Assembly: GCF_000161835.1 (NCBI RefSeq) | Contig: NZ_GG697169.2 | Coordinates: forward strand, 1,655,918-1,719,917 | Direction of reading: 5' to 3' | Origin: Thalassobium sp. R2A62 | Lineage (GTDB): Bacteria > Pseudomonadota > Alphaproteobacteria > Rhodobacterales > Rhodobacteraceae | DNA: 64,000 bases | In this document: positions 23,593-32,721 of the stretch, piece after piece | Numbering within the stretch: position 1 is the stretch's first letter | Layout of the letters: every line of letters starts with the position of its first letter | Made by a program: the position numbers and the translations under genes | Notes under the pieces: model-generated | The model's database searches: none | Told to the model about the DNA's origin: nothing | Seen by the model: only the letters and a program-made list of their open reading frames with translations

Positions 23593-25743
23593 TCAATTCG
23601 CGTAATAGGTCGATCCGTACCCCGAATACGCGCCATACCTGCCCCCATACCCATATCTATTCATTCCCTTCTCACTGATCTTGCTCAAGGCCAGTCCGGT
23701 GATGCGTTGACCGGAGTTGTGGAACAGGCGCAGGCTTTCTTCGAGTTGAGACTTTGAGGTTTTGTCCCAATGCAGGTTGAAAATCACTGCATCCGCTTGC
23801 TCGGCTATGATGCGTGCGTCGGGCACGACAAGGATCGGTGGGGTGTCGATGATGACGGCGTCATAGGTGTCGCGGGCCGAAGCGATGAATACCTTAAACG
23901 CCTCCGAAGAGAACAGATCAGCCGCATTCGTGATCGCATTTCCGCCAGCTAGGATGTCGGCGCCGAATCCTTCACTTTGGAACACAGCGTTCGACAAGGT
24001 TTTGTCACCACTCATTACGGATACAAGTCCGTGCTCCGGTACATTCTCAAAATACTCGTTCAACGTCCTGCGGCGGATGTCACCCTCCACCAGAAGAACC
24101 TTCTTTCCGAGACCCAAGAGGTTTTGCGCCAAGGCAATTGAATTGGTCGTCTTGCCTTCGCCGGGCACAGCCGACGTCAGCATGATCACTTTGGGAGGAT
24201 TGTCGATATGGGACAACATCAGCGAGGTGCGCATATTGCGATAGGCTTCCGCGGCGGCGGACATGGGTTTATCCGTCAGGTATCGGAGAACATCGCGGCG
24301 CGTCTTGGCCGGAATGAGAGGGATCTGGCCCAAGACAGTGTAACCCGTCGCCCGCTCAAGATCGCCGGCTGTCCGAAACCCGTTGTTTCGTGCCTCACGC
24401 ATCAAGATCGCGCCGACGCCCAGCATCAACCCAAGCATGCCCGACATCGCGAGGATCAAGGACTTACGCGGCTCGGAAGGTGCGTCTGGCACCACTGCGT
24501 CGGACAGAATCCGGCTATCAGCCTGCTGGATGCCCTGCTGCGCCGACGTTTCGTTAAATCTGGTCAGAAAGTATTGGTAAAGAACTCGGGTCGCCTCGGC
24601 CTCTCGGGTCAACTGCTGGAGCGAGATCAGATCATCGCTTTGCTGTTCCAAATCAGTGACAAGGGCCTTTTCAGAGGCCCGCAGCGCGCTGAGCTGTTGA
24701 TCCAAACGGCCTAGATCTGCTTGAAGCCGTGCCTTGACCAAGGCAAGGCGGCTATCAAACGCCTGCTGGAAACTCTCGTCGTCTTGCACAAGGGGCAGCA
24801 GGCGCATTAACTGAGCATCATCGACCAGAGCTGCCTGATCGGCACTTGTTTCAGCGACCTCAAGCGTATCGACTTTACTGACCAAGGCCTCACGACTGAT
24901 CGCCATCAATTCAACGCGATCGCGCAACTCCTTGATTTGACGCTCTAAAGCTTGCAACGCTTCGACAGACACAAGGTCAGTCGTGGCGCTGAAATTCGAC
25001 ACTTCCGCCTCTGCTCCTTCGAGGGTTACCTGTAATTCGGCGACCCGTTCGCTCAGCCAAAGAGTGGCCGTTTCTGTCGCCTCAAACTTCACCTCAATCT
25101 GGTTGAGAATATAAAGTTCTACGACAGTATCCGCGATCAGCGCAGATTTGCGTGCGCTTTCCGTCTCTACCGTGACCTGGAACACGAGGCTTTGCGGTAC
25201 ATTGCGCACGGTCATTACAGCAAGTAATTTCGATATAACACTATCACGAGTGCGCTTAGCTAGTTCCTCATCGTGCAAAGGAACTACTGGCGGGGTTAAC
25301 CCAAACACGTCCTTAATGCCTACCTGCAAGGCGTAAAGATCCGATGGTTCCCTCAGGTTGTCGTTGAATTCCGGATCATTGACCAGATCGAGCAGATCCA
25401 CGACCTTACCCATCAATGACCGCGCGCGCAGGACTTCGACTTCGGAATTCACCTCGGACGTGTCGCCTGACAGCCCGCCAACCACCGACTGAAGATCCAA
25501 CAACTGCTGCTGGTCTGTCTCGAGAATTACCACCGCGGTTGAGCGATATTTAGGGACAGCGACCGCGTAAGAATAATATCCGCCGATTAATATCGCAATC
25601 GCCGTGACCAGCGCGATCCAATACTTACCGCGCCAAAGCGTTGAAAGCAGAGATCCGAGGTCGATGACATCCTCGTCCTGAGGAATTACATTTTGTGTAT
25701 GGGCGGCACCTGTTGCACCGTCCGCATGTTGGGTAAATTGCAT
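23593..25743 (-). CDS. wzc: Polysaccharide copolymerase / BY-type tyrosine autokinase (Wzc-like)
   Basis: 716 aa. Wzz domain with a first membrane helix at about 42-62 and a second at about 433-455, with a long coiled-coil periplasmic part between (Glu- and Leu-rich, 220-400). The cytoplasmic kinase has Walker A SAVPGEGKTT, Walker A' VLLVEGDIRRR and Walker B VIIDTPP. The tail is a Tyr cluster (NRYGYGGRYGAYSGYGSTYY) for autophosphorylation. It sets chain length and controls Wzy-dependent polymerisation and export with Wza. It is transcribed towards wza and divergent from the gene at 25938. Confidence 0.95.
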   Translation of the reverse strand: MQFTQHADGATGAAHTQNVIPQDEDVIDLGSLLSTLWRGKYWIALVTAIAILIGGYYSYAVAVPKYRSTAVVILETDQQQLLDLQSVVGGLSGDTSEVNSEVEVLRARSLMGKVVDLLDLVNDPEFNDNLREPSDLYALQVGIKDVFGLTPPVVPLHDEELAKRTRDSVISKLLAVMTVRNVPQSLVFQVTVETESARKSALIADTVVELYILNQIEVKFEATETATLWLSERVAELQVTLEGAEAEVSNFSATTDLVSVEALQALERQIKELRDRVELMAISREALVSKVDTLEVAETSADQAALVDDAQLMRLLPLVQDDESFQQAFDSRLALVKARLQADLGRLDQQLSALRASEKALVTDLEQQSDDLISLQQLTREAEATRVLYQYFLTRFNETSAQQGIQQADSRILSDAVVPDAPSEPRKSLILAMSGMLGLMLGVGAILMREARNNGFRTAGDLERATGYTVLGQIPLIPAKTRRDVLRYLTDKPMSAAAEAYRNMRTSLMLSHIDNPPKVIMLTSAVPGEGKTTNSIALAQNLLGLGKKVLLVEGDIRRRTLNEYFENVPEHGLVSVMSGDKTLSNAVFQSEGFGADILAGGNAITNAADLFSSEAFKVFIASARDTYDAVIIDTPPILVVPDARIIAEQADAVIFNLHWDKTSKSQLEESLRLFHNSGQRITGLALSKISEKGMNRYGYGGRYGAYSGYGSTYYAN

Positions 25744-25937
25744 AAAATTGATACTTATTGACCGTAAGTTTAGCTATTTTTATCATAACGCAATACCATT
25801 GCCATAGCGACTCGAAAGTAGGCGAACTGACCTGCGGCAAAGTAATACAATTTGTTGATTGCCAACGAAGGACATCTCTTTCGTTGGGCTAGTTAGTGTG
25901 ATATCCTCTGGCTCAAGATTTTTATGGAGAACCCACG

Positions 25938-26219
25938 ATGTTTCGAACGATTGTAATTTCCGCGTTGGCTGCCCTTCTTGTTACCTCACCGGCTTTTGCC
26001 CAAGAGTTGGTCGTTGAGGGTCAACCCCCCATTGAACAAGCAATAGACTGCGATAACCCAGACAACGCTGACGAAGCTGAGTGCTTGCTGTTGCCCCTCG
26101 GCGGCGATCAAATCACCAACTTCGTCCCGCTCGTCGCACCACTCCTCGGTGCCGCAGCCGTAGCAGCCGTGGCGGCGGGCGGCGGGAGCACAACCAGCAC
26201 GACCAGCACAACAAACTAA
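25938..26219 (+). CDS. Small secreted Thr-rich protein, GfcA/YjbE-like
   Basis: 93 aa with a signal peptide (MFRTIVISALAALLVTSPAF, cut at AFA/QE), an acidic segment with two Cys (DCDNPDNADEAEC), a hydrophobic Ala-rich stretch (VPLVAPLLGAAAVAAVAA), and a GGGSTTSTTSTTN tail. E. coli GfcA and YjbE have the same layout: signal, hydrophobic Ala/Gly stretch, GGG and Thr/Ser tail. They are the first genes of the gfc and yjb polysaccharide operons. The match is by pattern and context only. It is alone between wzc (divergent) and a strong terminator. A stop-broken paralog lies at 30457. Confidence 0.72.
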   Translation: MFRTIVISALAALLVTSPAFAQELVVEGQPPIEQAIDCDNPDNADEAECLLLPLGGDQITNFVPLVAPLLGAAAVAAVAAGGGSTTSTTSTTN

Positions 26220-26243
26220 TCCAGCCATCACGGCGCGTTCTGG

Positions 26244-26277
26244 AAGGCCTCGCATTGCGGGGCCTTTTGTTTTTTTT
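26244..26277 (+). terminator. Rho-independent terminator after the GfcA-like gene
   Basis: AAGGCCTCGC and GCGGGGCCTT pair around a short loop, followed by a run of T (TTTTGTTTTTTTT). It lies 25 nt after the stop codon. Confidence 0.92.
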
Positions 26278-26329
26278 AGTAAATACAGTGGGTGTCCACA
26301 AATAGTGTAGGAATAGCAGCAGGGAAGAA

Positions 26330-26461
26330 ACACCAGTTCGCGTATCGGCAAACAACAATCTTGAGCGGTCCTACATGGCGCAGGGCATGATCGTCATGGG
26401 GGACCTGATCGACGCCCGCACACAACTGAACGAAACCCGTACCCGTGACGGGCGCCAAACG
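26330..26461 (+). other. Unidentified coding-like fragment
   Basis: One frame reads about 44 codons without stop (ERSYMAQGMIVMGDLIDART in the middle, ending WSEIAL and TGA) with natural amino-acid use. It has no ribosome site at its start and no family I recognise. Probably the tail of a deleted gene. Confidence 0.35.
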
Positions 26462-26632
26462 TGGTCCGAAATTGCACTGTGATTCGCAATCGATAGCGGC
26501 ACTGCCCCGGCATATTAATCCTAATGGGAGGTCATGCGGCCCCCCCCATTTTCAACGTTCAGTATTATAGGTGTCAGCTACTTTGTTTCACCAATCGGCT
26601 TTAGTTCGGACATCACATTACCTTGGACGGAT

Positions 26633-27081
26633 TCAGGCTACGACCACAGTACGGGGGATGCCAAGAGCTGTGAGACCGTTTGAGAACAACACCCGGATTT
26701 GGATCTTCGCAACCTTTCGATCAAAGTCACTCACAGAGAGGCACTGACCGGAGGGTGGCACACAATGTAATCCTGTCTCTACGCGACTTTGGCGGTGACA
26801 TCCATTCGATCGTCGCCACAAGGCGCGCCTCTAGCACTTTGAAGAGCGCGCCGCTTCATTTCGCGCCCTGCCACCAGCTATACTCGGCGGCCACATATTT
26901 GCATATTTGCGCGGCGATATGACTGCGTGGGGGTCTCAGGCTGTAATGGCGTCATGACACTTGCGTGCACCTTAGAGCTCATCTGCTGTGACGCTCCCGA
27001 TGTCCTCATCCGGCGGCATCTGGTCCAGCAGCTCAGGCAATGTCGGGGCGTCGTCAATGCTCCGGCTAGCGATCGTAATGC
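26633..27081 (-). mobile_element. IS5-family transposase remnant
   Basis: Minus strand, C-terminal half of an IS5-type (IS903-like) transposase: DDAPTLPELLDQMPPDEDIG, SVTAD, RKCHDAITA, HAVISPRKYA, then RSRVETGLHC-like and FDRKVAKIQIRV, ending in GLTALGIP. Stops interrupt it at two places (after SVTADEL and after DAITA). The remnant runs right up to the galE stop codon. Similar fragments lie at 33.8 and 42.4 kb. Confidence 0.8.
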
Positions 27082-28049
27082 CCCGACTGATGCCAGCGCC
27101 ATGCATCAGCTATCATCGTCTTCATATCAGATCGCGACGGTTGCCACCCGAGATCGCGGCTCGCGCGTTCACTGCCGGATACCAGCTTGGTGCAATCACC
27201 CGGACGCCGGCCACCCTCTGCGACGGGGACGACACGGTTGGTCACATTTGCCGAGGCATCGATAACTTCTCGAACCGAGAATCCTGTTCCCGTACCGAGG
27301 TTGAAAATCTGATTGCCTTTGCCCTCTTCGAGCCACTTGATCCCCAGCACATGCGCATCGACCAAGTCACAGATATGGACGTAGTCGCGGATGCACGTCC
27401 CATCTGGCGTGTCATAATCTGTACCAAAAATCGTCAAGGCATCTCGCTTGCCATCAATCGCATCCAGCATAAGAGGGATGAGGTGAGTTTCCGGTTGGTG
27501 AAACTCGCCGACGTCACCGTCAGGATCGGCACCAGCGACATTGAAATAACGGAAAATAACGCTCTCTAGACCGTCGCTCTCAGCATAGTTGGCTAGGATG
27601 TCCTCGATCGCGCGTTTGGACGCGCCATACGCGTTTATCGGATCTTGAGGGCAATTTTCGTCAAGCAGTACGTTGTCCTGATCCCCATAGGTCGCGCATG
27701 TTGAGCTAAAGACAAACCGATTACAGCCCGCAGCAACGGCAGCTTCGATCAAGGTCAAAGAACCGACGACATTGTTACGCCAGTATTTGCCTGGATGCAC
27801 CATGCTTTCGCCCACTTGGGAAAGGGCAGCAAAGTGCATAACGGCCTCGGGTTGATAGGCGGCGAACACCTGATCCAGCGCAGCGCGATCCAAAAGATCA
27901 CCTTGCTCGAACGGGCCAAACTTTACCGCGTCCTGCCAGCCAGTTACCAAATTATCAAATGTGATGGGGGTATAGCCAGCTGCAGCAAGCGCCTTGCATG
28001 CATGAGAACCGATATAGCCTGCACCACCGGTTACAAGGATGTTTGTCAT
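27066..28049 (-). CDS. galE: UDP-glucose 4-epimerase
   Basis: 327 aa from the ATG at 28049; the frame is open upstream into galU antisense-free sequence but the Rossmann start MTNILVTGGAGYIGSH fixes the start. Catalytic STCATYG and YGASK (Tyr and Lys) are present, and NLGTGTGFSVREV follows. It interconverts UDP-glucose and UDP-galactose for the polysaccharide. It follows galU by 10 nt, so they form an operon. Its last codons (HQSGHYDR) border directly on an IS5 remnant. Confidence 0.95.
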   Translation of the reverse strand: MTNILVTGGAGYIGSHACKALAAAGYTPITFDNLVTGWQDAVKFGPFEQGDLLDRAALDQVFAAYQPEAVMHFAALSQVGESMVHPGKYWRNNVVGSLTLIEAAVAAGCNRFVFSSTCATYGDQDNVLLDENCPQDPINAYGASKRAIEDILANYAESDGLESVIFRYFNVAGADPDGDVGEFHQPETHLIPLMLDAIDGKRDALTIFGTDYDTPDGTCIRDYVHICDLVDAHVLGIKWLEEGKGNQIFNLGTGTGFSVREVIDASANVTNRVVPVAEGGRRPGDCTKLVSGSERASRDLGWQPSRSDMKTMIADAWRWHQSGHYDR

Positions 28050-28059
28050 TGGGTTTACT

Positions 28060-28953
28060 CTATTCCACAGCGGCGCGCATCGACACCATTTCGTCAAGGT
28101 ATTGGCCAAACTCATCGCGCAGCTCTTCGCGAGCAAGACCAAACGAAACGGTTGCTTGCAAGAAGCCAGCCTTAGAGCCGCAGTCAAACCGCTGGCCACG
28201 GAACCGATATCCGAACACTTCGCGTTCATGCTCGATCTCTTGAGCAATCGCATCGGTCAGCTGCACCTCGCCACCAGAACCTGCTTTGATCTGGTTGAGG
28301 TTCTGCATAATTTTCGGTGTCAAAATATAGCGGCCAATCACAGCCAGGTTCGACGGTGCTTGGTCTGCAGGCGGTTTTTCAACCATCCCTTTGACTGAGA
28401 CCATGTTGCCCATGTCTTCTTTGATGTCGAGTACACCATAGGCCGAAGCTTTGTCGTGAGGCACTTCCATCGCAGCAACCATACAGCCACCCGTTTCTTC
28501 GTGCGCTTCGACCATCTGCTGCAGACACGGTTTTTCGGCTGCAATGACGTCATCCGGCAAGATAACTGCAAAAGGCTCGTTCCCGACCAAACGACGAGCA
28601 CACCAAACGGCGTGACCCAACCCCATAGCCTTGTGCTGGCGAATATAAGCAATCGCCCCACTGTCCATGTTGGTATCTTTGAGCGTTTGTAGCAGTTGAT
28701 CTTTGCCCTTTTTCCGCAGCTCTTGTTCTAACTGGGGGGCGTGATCAAAGTAGTCTTCGAGAGCACCCTTGCCCCGCGACGTAACAAAAATGAATTCCTT
28801 GATGCCGGCGGCGCGTGCCTCGTCAATCGCGTATTGGATCAACGGTCGGTCGACCAGCGTCATGATTTCCTTTGGGACAGACTTAGTTGCTGGCAGAAAA
28901 CGAGTTCCCAGTCCAGCAACAGGAAAGATTGCTTTTGTTACTCTCTTTTTCAT
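28060..28953 (-). CDS. galU: UTP-glucose-1-phosphate uridylyltransferase
   Basis: 297 aa. Signature PVAGLGTRFLPATKSVPKEI at the N-terminus, then VILPDDVI and VEKPP. It makes UDP-glucose, the precursor of UDP-galactose by the galE product next to it. Full length for bacterial GalU. Expected to work in the cytoplasm as a tetramer. Confidence 0.96.
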   Translation of the reverse strand: MKKRVTKAIFPVAGLGTRFLPATKSVPKEIMTLVDRPLIQYAIDEARAAGIKEFIFVTSRGKGALEDYFDHAPQLEQELRKKGKDQLLQTLKDTNMDSGAIAYIRQHKAMGLGHAVWCARRLVGNEPFAVILPDDVIAAEKPCLQQMVEAHEETGGCMVAAMEVPHDKASAYGVLDIKEDMGNMVSVKGMVEKPPADQAPSNLAVIGRYILTPKIMQNLNQIKAGSGGEVQLTDAIAQEIEHEREVFGYRFRGQRFDCGSKAGFLQATVSFGLAREELRDEFGQYLDEMVSMRAAVE

Positions 28954-29075
28954 GTTCGCCCCATCGTTAAGCCAAGTGTTGGCAAGTTTTGTTTGTCGTA
29001 TCAGTGTGCGTGCCTAAATTGGGACGATCTGCAATTATTATGAACAGATTTATCTTGCTGCTCTATTGGCGAAGG

Positions 29076-29753
29076 TCACCTACCTGTTGGTTGGATCATG
29101 ACCGTGACTGTTTTAGCGATAAGTAATATGTCCGAAAAAATGCCAATAGTTGCGGCGTATTTCCGATCCATCTGTACTCGCTCAAAATAGTCGCCACTAC
29201 TGCGCCCCTCAACCTGCCAGACGCCAGTTATTCCCGGCTTAAGTTCCAGGTACGTATCCCGATGGACCCCGTACCTCTCGATTTCCACGGCCGTAACAGG
29301 GCGTGGCCCAACGAAGCTCATGTCGCCCGCCAGTACGTTCCAGATTTGCGGCAACTCATCTAGACTGGTTTTGCGTAAAAATTTACCGACTTTTGTTATG
29401 CGGGGATCATTCGTCAACTTTTGAGTGTCCGCCCATTCTTGTGCAGCCTGGGGATTGCTCTCCAAGTAAGCTGTAAGCCTGCCTTCTGCGTCGGCAACCA
29501 TCGTTTGGATCTTGTAGCACGAAAAGATCTTACCATTTCGCCCTACACGGCGATGGCCGAAAAAACCCCTAGATCCGCCGGAACGCACCACAAGCCAAAG
29601 CAGCGCAATCACCGGCAGCAAGATAGGGAGCAAAACAAGAGCAAAAGCCAAATCTAGCGTACGTTTACCCCATAACTCATAGTGTGCTTTTTTCCGCGTA
29701 AAAGGCGCGATAACGACACCTTCTTTGAAGGAATGAAAATCCTGGTCGCTCAT
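29076..29753 (-). CDS. Priming sugar-phosphate transferase (ExoY/WbaP-like)
   Basis: 225 aa from the ATG at 29753, preceded by GAGAG. A membrane segment at about 30-52 ([20 protein letters not shown]) is followed by the bacterial sugar transferase domain: [43 protein letters not shown] and [14 protein letters not shown]. Enzymes of this family start the repeat unit by moving a hexose-1-phosphate from UDP-galactose or UDP-glucose to undecaprenyl phosphate at the inner membrane. The galE-galU pair downstream would feed it. The monosaccharide cannot be told from sequence. Confidence 0.92.
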   Translation of the reverse strand: MSDQDFHSFKEGVVIAPFTRKKAHYELWGKRTLDLAFALVLLPILLPVIALLWLVVRSGGSRGFFGHRRVGRNGKIFSCYKIQTMVADAEGRLTAYLESNPQAAQEWADTQKLTNDPRITKVGKFLRKTSLDELPQIWNVLAGDMSFVGPRPVTAVEIERYGVHRDTYLELKPGITGVWQVEGRSSGDYFERVQMDRKYAATIGIFSDILLIAKTVTVMIQPTGR

Positions 29754-29929
29754 CGGGCAGTCTCTCAATGTACGGACCCACTAAAGTGGCCGCATAGTTT
29801 AACGTTTCATTAGCGAATTTGTGTATTCGCCCTACTAAGAATCTCAGTTAACAAGAGAACAATCAAAATGATACCCTTTAGTACAAATTTTCTATACGAA
29901 AGAGTATAAATGTTGACATAAGGGTATAT

Positions 29930-30360
29930 CTTGATGATTTTTTCACGATTTGCAGGAGTGCGTATGGCGGCTACGCGGCTCCAATACGCGACGTAACTGC
30001 AATCTTTTTCTACTATCTTGCGACTATCACTCTGAATTCTTTGATCTTCGCGCGGCAATTCTCTAACGTGTGCTGCCACTTGTAGACCTCCACGCCATAG
30101 TGACGCTGGGTTTTGCGGTTTGCTTTGGAAAGGAGCACAGCGATTGCACCGCGCTACTCGAGGTCATGCAACAACCCGTCCGCACCCGCGAGAAAACCAC
30201 TCTGATAAACAAGCGATTTTTTGCCATAGCTCCAGCAGCCAATTTTACCGGAGAGATGTGGGTCAAGCCGTTGCTGCAAGGCGTCCGGTACCACAAACTG
30301 TCCCTCATCCGTTAAAATCTTAATTCTGGAAGCTCGTGTCAGAGACCAAACAAAATGGAA
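29930..30360 (-). mobile_element. IS5-family (IS427-like) transposase remnant
   Basis: Minus strand in several frames. N-terminal pieces are ILTDEGQFVVPDALQQRLDP, HLSGKIG and, in another frame, KNRLFIRVVFSRVRTGC. C-terminal pieces are KANRKTQRHYGVEVYKWQHT, AKIKEFR and SYVAYWSRVAA. These match the start and end of IS427-group transposases with the middle deleted. Dead. Confidence 0.72.
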
Positions 30361-30456
30361 ATTTTGAATATCCAAAGAACCTAGGTAACCATAATTGCGC
30401 CAACCACGGTTTTTACTGTTTTAGTGCAATAGGCAGAAACCAAATTATCCCAGAAG

Positions 30457-30828
30457 TTGTCAAAGTTACGCACCTTCACACTCTCCGCATCCACCGTCTT
30501 GTGCCTCAGCAACGCAGCTTTCGCCTAGGAAGCAATCGCCGCTGAAACAACCAATCAGGAAATTGATTGTGATGATCCTGAAAACACAAACGCAGATCAA
30601 TGCCTTGATTTGATCTTCGGCGATCAAGCAATCACGAACGTCGCACCAGCTGCGGCAGCTTTAAGCCTTCTGGTGGTTGGCGGTGGTTGCGGTGGCGGCA
30701 CAACGTTCACAATCTCGACGACCAATACGACCAGTCCAACTCACCGCTTTCTGAAAACCCTGTTTTGGCGGGTTTTTTGTAAAATGATTCATAACCTCGA
30801 GTTAACTTTCTCTAAAACACCTCTTTAA
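30457..30828 (+). pseudogene. Stop-broken paralog of the GfcA-like gene
   Basis: From a TTG at 30457 a frame encodes a signal peptide (KLRTFTLSASTVLCLSNAAF) and then hits TAG at 30526, exactly where the intact gene at 25938 has the Gln after AFA. After the stop the same frame gives EIDCDDPENTNADQCLDLIF, GDQAITNVAPAAAALSLLVV, GGGCGGGTTFTISTTNTTS, matching DCDNPDNADEAEC, GGDQITNFVPLVAP and GGGSTTSTTSTTN of the intact protein. The original stop after the Thr-rich tail is lost and the frame runs through the terminator. Confidence 0.82.
30754..30777 (+). terminator. Terminator of the broken GfcA-like paralog
   Basis: AAAACCC pairs with GGGTTTT and is followed by T residues. The position after the Thr-rich tail copies the arrangement at 26244. 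Confidence 0.75.
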
Positions 30829-30943
30829 TCGTAAAAAATCTCTTACTGCGAAATAACCTCTCTTTAACGCCCACCCTGCCAAACCCGTCCCAAGCGTGGG
30901 GGCGCTGAGTGGTCAAAGATCACTCTCGATTTTGGAGTGGAAC

Positions 30944-31444
30944 ATGAGGGTCTTTCAACGTACGATACGCTTTCGCCCAGTGGCGCGAATTGGGAAAATT
31001 ACACTGCTGGCGGCAACACTATTCGCCACAACGTTTCCCCAAACAAGCCAGGCACAAACTGAGGTCAGCTTTCAATCTGAGCCCTTGATCGTCGGCAACG
31101 ATCGCGGCGGCCTTTTGCTCGAAAGATTGCGCCAACTGACGCGACTGAGCCGCGAAAGCCGTCCAGTCCAAATCCGTGGGAACATCTGCTTTTCGACCTG
31201 TACAATGTACATAGGGCTGCCCAACACCTGCGTGTTGCCGACAACAACCTTCGGGTTTCATGGTCCAAGCTCGCATGGGCGCGCCTTATCTCCCGCGACT
31301 TTTGATCAGGCGTCCAGCATAATCGCCGACCATTACCCCCCTGCCCTTCGGGAATGGTATATGGAAACCGGCCGCTACAGGGTAAACAATATGTATCGGA
31401 TCAGCGGTCAAAACCTGATCAACATGGGCGTTCGTTCGTGCTGA
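30944..31444 (+). CDS. Secreted Cys-containing protein, copy 1 of a paralog pair
   Basis: 166 aa from the ATG at 30944 with GGAGTGG upstream. A long signal sequence (through FPQTSQAQ, about residue 38) precedes a mature domain with GNICFSTCTMYIG, TTFGFHGPSS and a final NMGVRSC. The S-x-C-T...GFH arrangement faintly recalls ClpP-like periplasmic proteins, with Ser in the FSTCT segment as possible nucleophile; this is a weak guess. Its near twin is at 35582 (about 18 changes in 166 residues by eye). Upstream sequence is shared for only about 35 nt, so the copied unit is little more than the gene. Confidence 0.75.
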   Translation: MRVFQRTIRFRPVARIGKITLLAATLFATTFPQTSQAQTEVSFQSEPLIVGNDRGGLLLERLRQLTRLSRESRPVQIRGNICFSTCTMYIGLPNTCVLPTTTFGFHGPSSHGRALSPATFDQASSIIADHYPPALREWYMETGRYRVNNMYRISGQNLINMGVRSC

Positions 31445-31682
31445 TCAATACTTACTTTGCGCGGTCTAACCATTTGTGTCACACGGACCAAGGTCATGCT
31501 TACACCGTGTAGAATTTTTTGAAAATCTAATAGAAACGCGGGAATATCAATGAGTTCATCGTACATACGCCCCATGCCTTTGAGACTAGAAATGTGGATG
31601 AAATAGCTGTTAGCGTTTGCTCGTTTTTTGATGGCGACGGCGTTGTTTAGCCGCTACGTGTCCCTGTCACAACCGGCCGGCT

Positions 31683-31934
31683 TTAACTTTGTTTTAGGCA
31701 GCGCGCTGGACGTGTGGGGCTATCCTCGAAATTCTCAAAGGCGGCATTAAGCACCTCCAGCTCTCTGTGCAGACTTTTGGCAGGGTGACGCATAATAGCG
31801 TCGCCCACCTCGTCATCGCGTCCGTCCCACAACGCAGTGGCGATTTTTAAACCGTCTTTTTTTATAGGTTTTCGGCCATAAAACAGCATGGATGCGGAGT
31901 TTTGCATTAGAATATTAAAGGAGGCGATGACCAA
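31683..31934 (-). pseudogene. Possible C-terminal remnant of a GntR/FCD-type regulator
   Basis: 83 codons. The stretch ILMQNSASMLFYGRKPI followed by LKIATALWDGRDDEVGDAIM has the look of the last helices of FCD effector domains (HRAIxxAL...D..A...M..H). No DNA-binding domain is next to it. Low certainty. Confidence 0.35.
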
Positions 31935-31936
31935 GC

Positions 31937-32125
31937 AGGGACGGCAAAGTTCACTTGATCGACAACCGCATGATCAAGCGGTTTTGGTGATCTCTTCAGC
32001 ACGAATGCGTTCACGGGCTTGTCATAGAGAGGGGCTCCGAAATGAAGGCAATTATCCGCAAATGGTTGGACTATTATAGCACTGAGAGATCTTACTCGTC
32101 CCCCGGCATCTTGCCCCCAGATTAG
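31937..32125 (+). mobile_element. IS3-family OrfB C-terminal remnant
   Basis: Plus strand frame reading DGKVHLIDNRMIKRFW, an in-frame TGA, then SLQHECVHGLVIERGSEMKA, IIRKWLDYYSTERSYSS and P. This is the DDE end of an IS3-type transposase (consensus DN.xIERFWRSLK, then DYYNTERPHSSLG). The catalytic Glu is Lys here (MIKRFW). Dead. Confidence 0.75.
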
Positions 32126-32721
32126 GCTTAAGCAGCCAAACCAGAATTAATGAGTTTAGGAGCCTGACCTCAAAACATGTTGCACCTTTACTAGGCTAAA
32201 TACTGGTCAAAAAGCAGGACCAATTCTGTCTGAGACCGCTACAGAAACCGCGAGGCTGGATGTGTCTCCTGTGAACTATGCGCTCAGCGTATCACAACTG
32301 AGCACGAACTTTGCCTTTCTATAAAGGACGCGTTCCCCCTTACTGAGCATCATACGCTAGTACTCGCAAAACGAAACGCAACTGACTACTTCGACCCTCA
32401 TCGGCCAAAACGCACTGCTAATGAGGCAATGCTTCACCAACGGCACCAATTCATCCTAGATCAAGATGATAAGGCCACATACTTTAATGTAGGCATCAAT
32501 CTTTAATGTAGGCATCAATGCAGGGGCATCATTAGGCCAGACTGTGCCATGCACACCTACACTTGATACTAATGCATGACGGTTGCGTCTTTGGCTCCAG
32601 GAGTCGAGTGCGTGTGCTTATCCCAGATAAGTAGGGGCGCTGAGATGTTTATCGTTAGGCAGAAAAATACAGTCGGGCAGCAGATATTCACGACCAAACA
32701 ATGGAACTAGACAAAGTGACA
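32126..32721. other. Stretch without a gene
   Basis: About 600 nt between an IS3 remnant and the convergent membrane-protein gene. Stops are dense in all frames. It contains one 19-bp tandem repeat at 32482. I see nothing else. Confidence 0.45.
32482..32519. repeat. 19-bp tandem repeat, two copies
   Basis: CTTTAATGTAGGCATCAAT occurs twice head to tail without mismatch. Most likely replication slippage in non-coding DNA. Confidence 0.9.
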
